Shown here one piece after another: positions 1-10,360 of a DNA stretch of 64,000 bases. The notes under the pieces were generated by a model. The model saw only the letters and a program-made list of their open reading frames with translations, did no database searches and had not been told where the DNA came from. Position 1 is the first letter of the stretch. Each line of letters opens with the position of its first letter. The stretch is taken from the NCBI GenBank assembly GCA_037039685.1, contig JAWNGF010000001.1, positions 4,092,001-4,156,000 on the forward strand, in the 5' to 3' direction. The position numbers and the translations under genes are program-made. Source of the DNA: Ceratobasidium sp. AG-K. Its lineage: Eukaryota > Basidiomycota > Agaricomycetes > Cantharellales > Ceratobasidiaceae.

Positions 1-2276
1 CAGATCAATATGGAGCCCAACGCATTCAACCCACTTGAAATATGATAACCAGCGGCAATTGTGATAACAGTGATGATTCAGATGCCTCTTGCACCTCGTA
101 TCCAACAGGCTTGCCTTCGATGATTGGGTGTAGTACATCCACGTTGGTGGCATTTTCTCCGGTGCCACAGGTATCCACTCCAGCCACAAGATCGAAGGCC
201 GGAGAGGGCGAACGAAGACCAGTGTTCTGGAAGATAGTAGGATACGTAACCAGTCGACTTGCGCTGTTATTGGCGGAAAACGCAAGGGAGTAAGGCCGGT
301 TGTCACGAGACACAAAGCTCCCTGATGGCGCCACACGACGAGTGGCAGAGACGGAGCGAGCCCGATACTCTGCGATCGGCGCGGGTTTTGCCGTGTTGGT
401 TGATATCGTCGAGTTATCTCCCAGAGGCGGGAATACTTGGTCTTCAAATTCGGCCAGATCTTCGTCTTCCGTGTCCATAGTGAGCGCGGAGGCAACCCAA
501 AGATCACCAATAGACGTAACCGTGAATTCGTTGGCTATTTCCCAGATGAAATGAAGGCTTGATTAGGTCAAGCTGGATCACTCGATCGAGATCACATGAT
601 CAACACGCACCCGCGAGAATCCTTTCCGTAAGACGCGGCTCGGGTCCTTCGACCTCGTTGCCCGCATACACGTCCCCCAAACCATCGTCCCCACGGCGTC
701 TAGCAGATATTAAGCTTGCAGCACTGAATCGACGCCGGAAACCATTTCCAAAACGGCTTCGATACGGTTCGCCATAACCGGAGTTGCCACTGACCACGGA
801 TGAAAGAGTCCATGTTCGCTCGCCAAAGGGTACGCCGGTCCTATTTTCGGGTGGCCCAGTGGCAAGTAATGTAGGCCCCACAGTGCCATAAGTCTCGGCC
901 TGAGGGGCATCAGAAGTAGGATTGTGTAGGGGCGTGTGCTCATTAATACGATGGAGTATTGAGTAATCTGTAGGATTGACCAGGGACTTTGAGACGGGGT
1001 TAGATGTATGCAAACCCTCTTCATTGCCCTCAGGAGCGTCATAGCCTGCTTCCACATAAGCTTGTTGGTGGAAATGTGTGTTGAGTGCCCCATTTCGAGG
1101 ACCGCCGTCGCGGTCCAAGGCCAAGGCCAAAATTCCGCCAACGATGGTGATAGATGCAGCCACCATGGTAGGAAGCAAGTACGGATATTCAACAAACACG
1201 GGAAGGCGCTCAAATACGCGCCATTTTTTGACGGGGCTCTCGCCTGTGATTTGGATGCGTTAGAGCTCAGCGTTTTCAGACTTGGCGCAACAGAGTACTT
1301 ACATACACCTCCAATGATGGCGCCTGCAACACCTACAGACCAAAGTGATATATTAGACACCCTCGTAGAAGCTAACTAGGATGATGCTGTACCTCCCAAG
1401 CCCCAGCAGAAACCCAATATGGCGTATGCCTGTGCCTCGTTGGTTGAATCTGTAATTGAGGCAACACTACCTCGAGCGACGCCAACAGCTCCACCAAAAA
1501 TGCCCTGCAAGAGCCTAGTAGCGAGCGCAAACTTGAGCGTCTTGGATGTACCAAAGGCGATGCAGGTAGCACCGCTGCCGAGAAGCGAAACGACCAGCAC
1601 AATCCGACGCCCGAAACGCTCTGCGATGGTCGCCCTATAAACATTTAAATTTGTAAATCAACTCGTGAAATCGCAAATAAACACACCATATAAGCGAGGT
1701 CAGGAATTGAGTAATAAAGAACGCTGAAATCAAGATACCAGTCCACAGCCCGATGTCTCCCGGTTCAACTCCAAAGCCTAGCTCACAGTCGTCAATAAAT
1801 CTCTGGAACGCCTTTACACAGCTCTACTTACTCTCTACCATGAACAGAGCCCAGGGCGCGGACACATTCGCCGTCAAGAATTCACCCAGCATGGTCTGGA
1901 CCGTGCATTGTGTTAGCGAAGGGAGCTGAGGGGCAAGGCACAGTTGGCTTACGATACACAGCACAATCAGGGGGAGCAACGGCAGAGGGGTAGCTTCTGG
2001 CTTGGCTAGCGCTGTAGGAATCGACACACTGATGCGCGCTGTCGACTCAGGGATTGAATATACGCGCTCGCCTAGGGGTACTCCGAGTTGCGCCTGAGGA
2101 ATGTTCGGTGTTCCGCAGTGGGCATTCTCTGGATTAAGTTTGCTCCTTGATGGTCGGACCTGGCGCGAGAACGAGACGCGCACCTGTGGAGGACGTCGAC
2201 TGGGGTCAAGTTGAGGATTGTCCGGGTCCATCATAGTTGAGTTCGGGTTCATGCTGGCCACTAGGAGCGATGTCAC
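1..2276 (-). CDS. MFS transporter (ZIFL/YCR023C-like), 3' end missing
   Basis: Major facilitator superfamily membrane transporter, read leftward and running off the left edge. Exons joined by short GT-AG introns (for example about 1896-1953) give a hydrophobic first helix, then WALFMVES. The typical MFS loop follows (ERFGRR at about 1600-1620) and a helix ending in DSTNEAQAYAILGFCWG. A 24-nt exon (1309-1332) supplies VAGAIIGG. Helix 6 is PYLLPTMVAASITIVGGILAL. Then comes a very long polar loop (about 1090 down to 60, over 300 residues) rich in Ser, Arg and Asn. LPLVIIFQ near 40-60 is the start of helix 7, so roughly half the protein is outside the window. Loop and motif style resemble zinc-induced-facilitator-like/YCR023C transporters of unknown substrate. 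The start at 2276 or an in-frame Met at 2252 are both possible. Confidence 0.8.
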
Positions 2277-2854
2277 CAGCCAAGTCGGGTCGAACGTTTA
2301 AAGCAGCCGGTTGACGCACGGACTGGGTGAGGATTATCTGTGAGAGGAGGGTGGGCTCTTAAATACGTCCATAACGTAGCATATAGGGGCAACGGCAACG
2401 GGTTTAGCTTGCATCCGACGTGGATAGGGGTGACTACTCCGCCGTTGCTACAGCCTTCGTGGGACGTCATACTGCTCGATTAGTCTCAACCGCGCACATT
2501 TTGCTGCGCTAGATATGCCACGGGAGTGATAAGGACGAAGGAGATGTCCATTCGACAAACGTGCAGAACAGAACGCTGAAGAGCGTAAATGGCGCGCGCT
2601 TTATTTATCCTTCCCTTAGCCACAAGACCAAACAAGCTACCGTTTCAAATGAAGCTGATTGGACTGTTGTTACATGTCCCAAAAATTATCATCGTTCCAG
2701 TCGAAGAGTGGTAGAAACTGACACGCATATGGCCATACTAAGACCAGTAGAAAGATAAACATACGAAGGGCAAATAAAGAGGGATGGCCGCGTTTATAAA
2801 ACACTTCCACAATATTACAGCACTGATTATTTGTAGAAACGCAATATTAGTAGC
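2277..2854. other. intergenic, no gene seen
   Basis: Upstream region of the MFS gene and downstream region of the KH-protein gene. Only short unsupported frames; no RNA gene or repeat recognised. Confidence 0.5.
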
Positions 2855-4243
2855 TCAAGCCGAGCTGTTGTTCTGCGCATTAGTCAGTTGCTTTTGCTTT
2901 TCTTGCTCCAGGCGCTGAATAGCGGTTATTAAGTGCACGTTTATAGTGGAAGAAATAAATGGACTAACATGATACAACAAATTGACCGCCATTTGAATGT
3001 TCTGCGGCTGACCGGTGATGATCACAAGTCGCTCGTTAGGGTTACCTGGAGCCGTACCCGGCGGTCCTTGCGCCCCAGGCTCCATAATCCTAATCTGGCT
3101 CGCGCTGAGGCTGCGAATTTCGTTAATCTTACTTCCACCTTTACCAATAATGCAGCCAACGAGGTCGTTTGGTATGTATATTTGTTGAGTTTGAGGAGGA
3201 CCGGCTGGGCCTGGAGGTGGTGCGCCATAGGGGCTCGGTGGAGGATAGGGGTAAGGCGGTGCGCCATACCCGGTTTGGTAGGGTGTGGGCGCGTATGAAG
3301 TCGACCCGCGGGGTCCACGAGATGAAGTTCCGCTTGGTCGGTACGTCGACGTCGAATTGCTGTTTGGTTGGCGTTCCGCTGCTTCGATTAGAATATTTCC
3401 AACGTAGTAGGTCGCAATGTGTATCGCGTCGGCGACGCCCGACACACTTAAAATTCGCTAAAACGCACGAAACGTAAGTTTACGAAAAGTATTTTAGGGT
3501 TAGAGCTCGTACCTCCGTGGACCCCGGAAGCATTCCTTCACTAGCATTTAGTTTCGCACCGCTGGCATCTTGGATCTCCTTAATCTTGGTGCCTCCACGG
3601 CCGATAACACTGCCCATGCGGGAGTGTGGGATGATAAACTTGATCGTAACGGCTCGACTCCCTGGAACAGAAGGGGTATCAAATGGCTCGTCGTTGATGC
3701 GACGGACAATCAAGCCAAAGCTCTAGTTACTGGAATTAGTAACGGCTGTTTTTGGTGACTAGCGCGACATACCTTGGATACGGCATCGAGCGGTCCACTA
3801 ACATTCAGAATCCGTTCTGGATTACCCGGGATACTTTCCGAAACCATAACACGTGCGCCGCTCTTCTCGCGGATTTCGTTGACGTGCTTTCCTGCCTTGC
3901 CAATAATGATCGACGCATCTTGAGTAACGATGAGACATCGCATGTGAATCTGAGCAGCTGGCGGTGCAGGAGGTGCGGAAGACGAGGCAGTCGGCGAGGC
4001 TGGCTCCTCCTTTTTCGACGAGGGAGAAGTAGGGGTTGCATCGCCGGCAACCGAAGTGCCTTTTTTCGAGTCCTGATCCTCATTTGCTCCGTCTGACGCC
4101 TGGGCGGTTGAGCCGGATCGACTATGCGATGTTACATGGTTTGTGTCTGTCGGAGCGCCGGTATTGACGCGCTTGTGAGACTGCTGCTGGTCCGAGTCGG
4201 ACGGCGAGCGCGAGCGTTTGCGAACCTCGGTCGAGTCTGGCAT
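2855..4243 (-). CDS. three-KH-domain RNA-binding protein (PCBP/Pbp2-like)
   Basis: Single-stranded RNA/DNA binding protein of the poly(C)-binding (PCBP/hnRNP K; yeast Pbp2/Hek2) type. The start MPDSTEVRKR has an Arg/Ser/Lys-rich, Ala/Pro-rich disordered N terminus of about 95 residues. Three KH domains follow, each with its GxxG loop: GKAG near 3900, GRGG near 3600 and GKGG near 3140. A Pro/Tyr/Gly-rich linker (about 3190-3310) separates KH2 and KH3. The tail is Gln/Asn-rich and ends NNSSA. Four exons. Introns about 3725-3774 and 3485-3532 split KH1/KH2 and KH2/linker, and a third lies near 2920-2970 after LLYH. It is divergent from BRX1. Likely roles are mRNA stability or localisation (family knowledge; the target is unknown). 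Confidence 0.9.
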
Positions 4244-4631
4244 GACAAAAAAAATACGAAGGAAAAGAAAGCGAGATACGAGGGAGTTCAAGGATGCCAA
4301 CCACACAAGGTAGATTGGTTTGGTTTGTGGTTTGAGCGAGCTTAGTTAGCGTGTGTCCAAGCACGTATTTGGGTGCAGTGTGTTCAGGCACGAACGGGAC
4401 GAGAGGCAACGGCAATGGGGTGTCTATCATGGCGAGGGATATGAGATGGTGATGGAGATGGTGACAGTCGACAATCGAAACAGTGCATACCTTACCGCAG
4501 ATATTCTCAAACTGGCGTGGTGGTGGGCCAGTTCGTCCTGCTTGTGGCACTCACGCTCAATCATGTGATGCTGGTACACAAACACACACAAGACCCTAAT
4601 TACAGTTTACAATTTATTTCTGGGCTTGACC
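4244..4631. promoter_or_regulatory. divergent promoter region, KH protein / BRX1
   Basis: 388 bp between two opposite start codons; both genes must be transcribed from here. No TATA-like element or clear factor site was identified with confidence. Confidence 0.5.
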
Positions 4632-5695
4632 ATGTCCTCGTTACTCAAAGCTCAGTCCGCAAACGCTGCCAAAGCCAACAAGAAGGACATCAAGGGAAAG
4701 GGAAAGAGGCTGGCCGAGGATGAGTCACCGAAGTCGGACCGCCACGCAAAAAGAACAAGCAGCGAGTCTTGCTGCTCTCGTCTCGAGGCATAACACACCG
4801 AATGCGCCATCTTATGGCTGACCTAGAGACTCTTTTGCCACACGTAAAGAAGGGTGAGCATCATCGAGTTGTATTTGATGAAGGAATCCGCTAATACCTG
4901 CATAGACTCCAAACTCGACTCCAAGAACCACCTTCACCTCTTGCCTGAGCTCGCCGACCTAAATAACTGCAATAATACCCTCTATTTCGAAGCTAGGCGA
5001 CATGAGGATCTATACATGTGGGCTACCAAGACACCCAACGGACCAAGCATCAAAATGCATGTCCAAAACGTCCACACTATGGACGAGCTCAAAATGACTG
5101 GGAATTGCCTAAAAGGTAGTCGAGGCCTTCTCAGTTTTGACCCTGGATTCGACGATGGAGAGCACTGGAAACTCATGAAGGAGGTCTTTACTCATGTAAG
5201 CTTTGTGCACTCCTACACGACTACCGGGCGATTGACAATCGTATAGATATTCGGCGTTCCTGCCACTGCCCGTCGGGCAAAGCCGTTCATAGACCATGTC
5301 CTGACCTTCTCTATCGTGGATGGAAAGATATGGTTCCGGAACTTCCAAATAATCGAAAAGGATCCACTCATGCCCAACGGACCTCCGGAAACCTCGCTAG
5401 TCGAAATTGGGCCTCGATTTGTTCTCACTCCAATCAGGATCTTCGAGGGAGCCTTCGGAGGAGCGACCGTATTCTCCAATCCTGGTGCGTGAGCTCTCAT
5501 TGCAATCGTAAACTCTCACTAACCGAACGACTTGTTGTAGAATTCGTTAGCCCGGCAGCGGTTCGATCCCAGCTCAAGCGGGCTCAAGGCGAGAAGTACC
5601 GTACACGGAAAGAGACCGAGGCAGAACGCAGCGCACGGCGCGAGGAAAGGAGACGGGAGGAAGACGAGCTTGCAGTCAGGAAAGTGTTTGCGTAA
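4632..5695 (+). CDS. BRX1: ribosome biogenesis protein BRX1 (apparent -1 frameshift near 4735)
   Basis: Brix-domain nucleolar protein needed for 60S subunit assembly. Four exons (introns 4854-4905, 5195-5246 and about 5485-5540) give the BRX1 signature: KKNKQRVLLLSSRGITHRMR, then HLLPELADLNNCN, MHVQNVHTMDELKMTGNCLKG, and the C-terminal KRKLR-like basic tail ending VRKVFA. Oddity: the start frame (MSSLLKAQSANAAKANKK) ends at a stop in the first exon, while the conserved PPRKKNKQRV reads in the next frame. One base appears to be missing in TCGG at about 4734-4737. No GT..AG pair of plausible length can explain the switch. Either the consensus has an error or this copy is broken; the rest of the domain is intact. 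Confidence 0.9.
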
Positions 5696-5912
5696 TAGTA
5701 TGCATTTGCACAATACCATGATTTGGTCGCGCCATTTGTTTGAAAGCAACCTATTTCCATGTATACTTCCGAGTCAGCCTATTGGATATGTAGACTGTGC
5801 GAAGGCCTCGCTTGAGCTCGTATTTTATGCGAATGAAATTTCAGAGGCGATCCCATGACTATATTTTTCAAGACTGGCGCTCCCAGGCCCTCGTTTCAAC
5901 CACCACTCCACA

Positions 5913-8465
5913 ATGCCCGGCCACCAGTCGCTTTCGATCCCGCTCCCCGCATTAGGGGGAGTAGGAGATTCTGAGTCTCGCGTTCTTATTATTTACACAG
6001 GGGTAAGCTTACTTTGACCTGACTGGGTCTGGCACTTTGAATTGTGCTCCCGTATAGGCACTATTGGGATGCTCGTCAATGAGTTAGGAAGCTACGCTCC
6101 AGAGCCTTTCTTTCTCACCCAGACTCTACGTGCCCAAGCTCGGTTCCACGACCCCGAGGGAATGTCTCTTTTCTCCAACTCGGGACCATAGCCAACTACC
6201 GCCGATGGAACGCCAATGATACAGCCCGAACTTCAGGCCCCAGTACTCCACCAAACGGCGACATAAGTCAAAAGCATGCAGCTACAGACTTGCTCGTCCG
6301 CTCTTCGAAACCTATTACGAACCGGAACGTAGAGGGAGCGGAGGTAACAAAGGACGGTTATTATGAAGGCTATCTCCCTAGCCTTGTCACACCGAGGAGC
6401 AAAGCTGTGGGAGGAAACACGAAGCGCGTTAGATACGCCGTACTTGAGGTTAGTTTTTCCATCTTTTAGGGATAAGGATATTGGGATTGACTTTGTGATT
6501 AGTGGCAGCCCTTGCTTGATAGTAGTAACATGCGTCCAGAAGGCAAGCCGCTCCCACTGGCGTGGATCGCCTAACCGTAGTGCTTATTGATACCATATTT
6601 TCAGACTGGTTGGCCATTGCTACCGAAATCGAATTGAACTATAGCTCCTACGATGGGTTCATCATCCTTCACGGAACCGACACTATGTGTTATACCTCGA
6701 GCGCATTGAGCTTCCTGCTAGAAGATCTCGGAAAGACGGTCGTAAGTATCTTTCAGAGTTATCAGATCCTTGGCTCGTTTGACGGAATACAGTTCGTGCA
6801 AATATAGATCATCACTGGAGCTCAGATACCACTATCACAGGTACGTATTATCCTTCACCAAATGTGCGCGCATTAAAAATCCCCCTAGTTGCGAAACGAC
6901 GGAATAGAGAATTTGTTGGGTGCACTATCCATTGCTGGTCAATATGTCATACCCGGTGAGTTATGTGCCCAACAAAAGTCGTATCTTAGCTTGACAGACC
7001 ATGTCTGGATGTTCAGAGGTGTGCTTGTATTTCAACCACACATTGTTCCGGGGGAACCGGGTCTCGAAGGTTTCCTCGTTTGACTTGAACGCATTTGCGA
7101 GCCCCAACTTTCCACCCCTAGTTAACGGTAGGTGCTCTGCATCTAAAAAGCTAGTATTACGCTCACAAAAGGTGGTGAACAGTCGGTATAGACATTGTAG
7201 TCAACTGGAGCGAAGTTATTCGATCGAACAGTATGCAGCGATTCCGAGCTCACAAAGGTGCCGTTCGCATATACCCGCTGTGTTATCTCGGACTAACCAA
7301 CTCGGACTTTTTCAGAAATGTGCGCAAATGTTGGCAAGTACCCAGTCAGTCGAGGCCTCGGGTAACCATTCTAACTTTGTGCTCAGCTACTCTACGTATA
7401 TTCCCAGGTATAACAACTCCAATCGTCCGGGCTTTTCTCGCACCTCCACTTCAGGGTGTCGTGCTAGAGACCTTTGGCGCCGGGAACGCACCCCAAAGAC
7501 CAGATCTCCTTGATGCACTTCGCGAGGCATGTGCTCGAGGAGTAGTTGTCGTTGCTATCTCTCAATGCGCAAAGGGTTCCGTCTCGGCGGCGTATGATAC
7601 TGGAAGGACATTGGCAGAATGTGGAGTCGTACCGGGCGGAGACATGACACCTGAGGTACGCAGTAGTTAAACTTGGTCATATGCTGTGTCTGAAACCGAA
7701 TGGTCTAATCAGTGCGCCCTCGCCAAATTGGCGTACCTCTTGTCCAAACATGACCTGACTCCAGAACGCGTTCGAGAACTAGTGTCTGTGCCCCTCCGCG
7801 GTGAACTCACTCTGCCTGCACCGCTAACGAGACCGACGACCACTGCACTCGATTCAGTACAGGATCTTCTAGGCGAAATTCTTCGGCTATCGCAACCCGC
7901 CAGTGCGTCCAATCCATCGGTTCATGTAGACCAATCTGGAACGGCTCCATGGAGCGCGACAGCCTCCCACGCAAGTGCAACAGAGCTCGCTCTATTGCCA
8001 TACCTGATGCATCTGGCTGTCGCAAGGAACGACTCCGCTAGTGTTGCAGCTGCGTCTTCTCACCCCCAACGCCCTTCGGCTCCGTCGGCACATGGAACGC
8101 CAACGTCTGAAATACCCCAGCCATATCAGTTTGCTCAAGGTGCACCCAACGCACCGTTACCTGGATCACTGCACACCCCGCTTCATACGGCTGCACTGCA
8201 GGGTTCGGCGCAGTGTACGCAGGCATTGTTGGAAGTTGGCGCACTAGTGCACGTACGGGATGCACTGGATCATACGTGCTTATTCTATGCTGCTCGTGTG
8301 AGGGCGCGAGAGGTGGTAGAGATCTTGGTTGGCGCCGGGGCGCATTTAGGGGAAACGGACAAACGCGTTGCGACCGGCACCTTGAGCACGGGAGGTGCTG
8401 GGCGAGACGAAAAGGATATTTGGGCACTCGCAGGACTAGATTTGGAAGCCAATGGGGTAAATTGA
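5913..8465 (+). CDS. L-asparaginase with C-terminal ankyrin repeats (apparent -1 frameshift near 6182)
   Basis: Type I cytosolic-like asparaginase that hydrolyses asparagine to aspartate and ammonia, of the ASPG type with ankyrin tail. The first active-site motif YTGGTIGM is built across intron 1 (about 6003-6057). The second is LHGTDTMCYTSSALSF (6675-6720), then ITGAQIPLSQ, LRNDGIENLLGALSIAGQYV and ETFGAGNAP. The C-terminal 250 residues carry TPLHTAALQGSAQCTQALLE and a second repeat ending GAGAHL. About nine exons. Two introns use GC rather than GT donors (6543-6604 and 7334-7386); both are required to keep PEDWLAIATEIE and MCANVATLRIFPG. The frame of FHDPEGMSLFSNSG jumps by -1 to TIANYRRWNAND in the GGG at about 6181-6184. 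Stop at 8465, convergent with the Csm1-like gene. Confidence 0.88.
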
Positions 8466-8564
8466 AACTGGGAATAAAAGCGACGTACACAAGATGCCCA
8501 ATAGAAAAGTGTACCGATAGCGTAGTGAAAAATACAAGAATGAATGTTACAGGAGACACACCGT

Positions 8565-10027
8565 TTAACCGTCCTCCACGACTGGTTTTTCTTCCTCTTC
8601 TTCCTCCTCCTCCTCCTCCTCTTCTTCTACGTCGTCCTTCCAGCGCGTCATAGCCCGATTAATCTCCATGCAAAATTCCCACATTTGTCGGTCGTAAGGA
8701 TTGGAATCTTTTACAAATGTGAATGTGTCGTCAAGAATCGCTAGGCCATTAAGGAATGCTTCGTCTTTCTCTTGATCTAGGCCAAGCGGGATGTAGCGGA
8801 TGGTGTCGACTAAGCGAGTGGGGTCTAACTCTCCGTCAACAACTGCCGGAGATTTGTACATGTGTAGTTTGAAGTATAGCGCTAGGCAAACGATGTCTTA
8901 GTACACCAGTCAGGAGCAACCAGGTTGTCAAATCGGACGTACTCTTTTCATAGGTTGTTGAGTCACACTCTAGTTCGGTGACATGGCCAAGTTCCTCAGA
9001 CATAAATTGCCTGACATTGTGGATCTTGATAGTTGTAAGATCTTCATACAAAGCCAGCTTGATATCGCTGCTCTTCGAAGGGTCTCCGGTGATTAAGCCT
9101 CCCTTGGGCGGGCCAGCTGTGGGTCGCTCGGCAACTTGAGCACTGAGCTGGGTACTACGCTTGATTTCTTCGTCCAGCTCAAGCTGAGTGCTTTTCACTA
9201 TCGAATGGTGCAATGTCAAACAATAGAGTTCAGAACGTTTCAGAACAAGCCTACCCGTGTCAGTCAAATCATCGATAATTTGTTTCTGGGTTTCGTTATG
9301 GGAGCGAAGGTTTTGGATCTCGGTCCTGTACGCTTGCAGTTTGGTATCCGTGTCCTCGCGGGTCAAGAGTGCGATAGCTCCGGAGGAACTGGGCTGAAGC
9401 AACTTGGACAAAATAGGGAGCTGGTCCATAAGCGTTTGATTCTGCTCTTGCAAGACTGACGGAGAATACGTGAATGAGATCAAGCAGCACAATCTGGAAG
9501 TACACACGTCTTTCCCTCTCTTCGGCCTTGATGATGTATTCACGTAATGCTGTTTCCGGGTCTGTAAGCCGCAGATTCTGGAGTTTGCTAAAGTCCTCTT
9601 GAAATTTGTCGGCCGTAGCGACAGCCTAAATAATGCACGCTTGTCAGATAGTAGTCCCAGCGAGAAACAAAAATAGTTGTTCAAACTTGCCTCGGCCAAC
9701 TGCCTCCTCAGCTCCTCGTTCTCCCGCTTCAATTCGTCATTTTCCCTCTGTAACTCCTCCATAACGGACTTATCGACACGAGGAGCACTGTTAGCCGCTC
9801 CATTACTGGGGCTTGTCTTGCTCTTTTTGCTTGAGACTGAGGCTTGCTCTTCAGGAGGCGGTTGAGTTGGGGGAAGGCGTTTCTTTTGCTTTGGAATGCC
9901 AGATATGTTAGGCTTGACTTCGGGTGCGGGGGTTTCTATGAATTTATGCATTGACGATGATGTTCGCTATACGACAGGCACGTTATTTACCTTCTATAAC
10001 CTCAAAGTCTGACAATACAGGTGACAT
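8565..10027 (-). CDS. monopolin-like chromosome segregation protein (Csm1/Pcs1 family)
   Basis: Coiled-coil protein with a C-terminal globular Csm1/Pcs1 domain. In yeasts this family clamps kinetochore microtubule sites and organises rDNA (family knowledge). The first exon MSPVLSDFEVIE is joined across an intron (about 9935-9990) to a Lys/Pro/Ser-rich stretch. A heptad-rich coiled coil follows (MEELQRENDELKRENEELRR, then EIQNLRSHNETQKQIIDDL). The globular part starts KLALYEDLTTIKIHNV and continues ECDSTTYEKTLYFKLHMY across an intron at about 8887-8945. The protein ends in a run of glutamates encoded by a GAG/GAA microsatellite. It faces the amidophosphoribosyltransferase gene head to head. 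The family call rests on domain order and motif resemblance only. Confidence 0.75.
8590..8630. repeat. CTT/CCT trinucleotide microsatellite inside coding sequence
   Basis: Short run of CCT/CTT triplets on the plus strand, encoding an acidic poly-Glu tail of the Csm1-like protein on the minus strand. Length polymorphism would change only the tail length. Confidence 0.85.
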
Positions 10028-10049
10028 TGCTCTGTTTACTCCGGCGCAG

Positions 10050-10260
10050 CACGTGACGGAGAAGCTACACGTGACTACATTGGCGCTTGCTGGATCGCCG
10101 AAGACAGTCGGTCAAATACATCTCCCTTCAAGAGTCCGTCGATACATGCTCGGTTCAAACGCAGAGCACATCCAGTGCCTTAGCCTCGAGAGGCGCGATG
10201 AAAGTTGATACGAGGATGATTGTCCATTTTACTGCCGTTGCCACCCGAAAAGAGCACGTG
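10050..10260. promoter_or_regulatory. three CACGTG E-boxes in a divergent promoter
   Basis: Perfect CACGTG hexamers at 10050-10055, 10068-10073 and 10255-10260, in the 333 bp between the start codons of the Csm1-like gene and amidophosphoribosyltransferase. CACGTG is the core site of basic helix-loop-helix factors such as Cbf1 and Pho4 (established in yeasts). A role here is inferred from position and clustering. Confidence 0.5.
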
Positions 10261-10360
10261 CCTACAAATCAGTGATCTGCTTTAGTAAATAATCTCCCAA
10301 ATTTGCTCAGCTCTCAACTCAAATTTCAACCTCTCCCTCCCGCCCCTCCCACACGACACC

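Noticed and set aside
5560..5580. tRNA B-box-like GGTTCGATCCC
   Set aside because: It lies inside the BRX1 coding exon and no cloverleaf with an A box can be formed around it.
8590..8630. Trinucleotide run as a regulatory polypyrimidine tract
   Set aside because: It is fully explained as the codons of the acidic tail of the Csm1-like protein.
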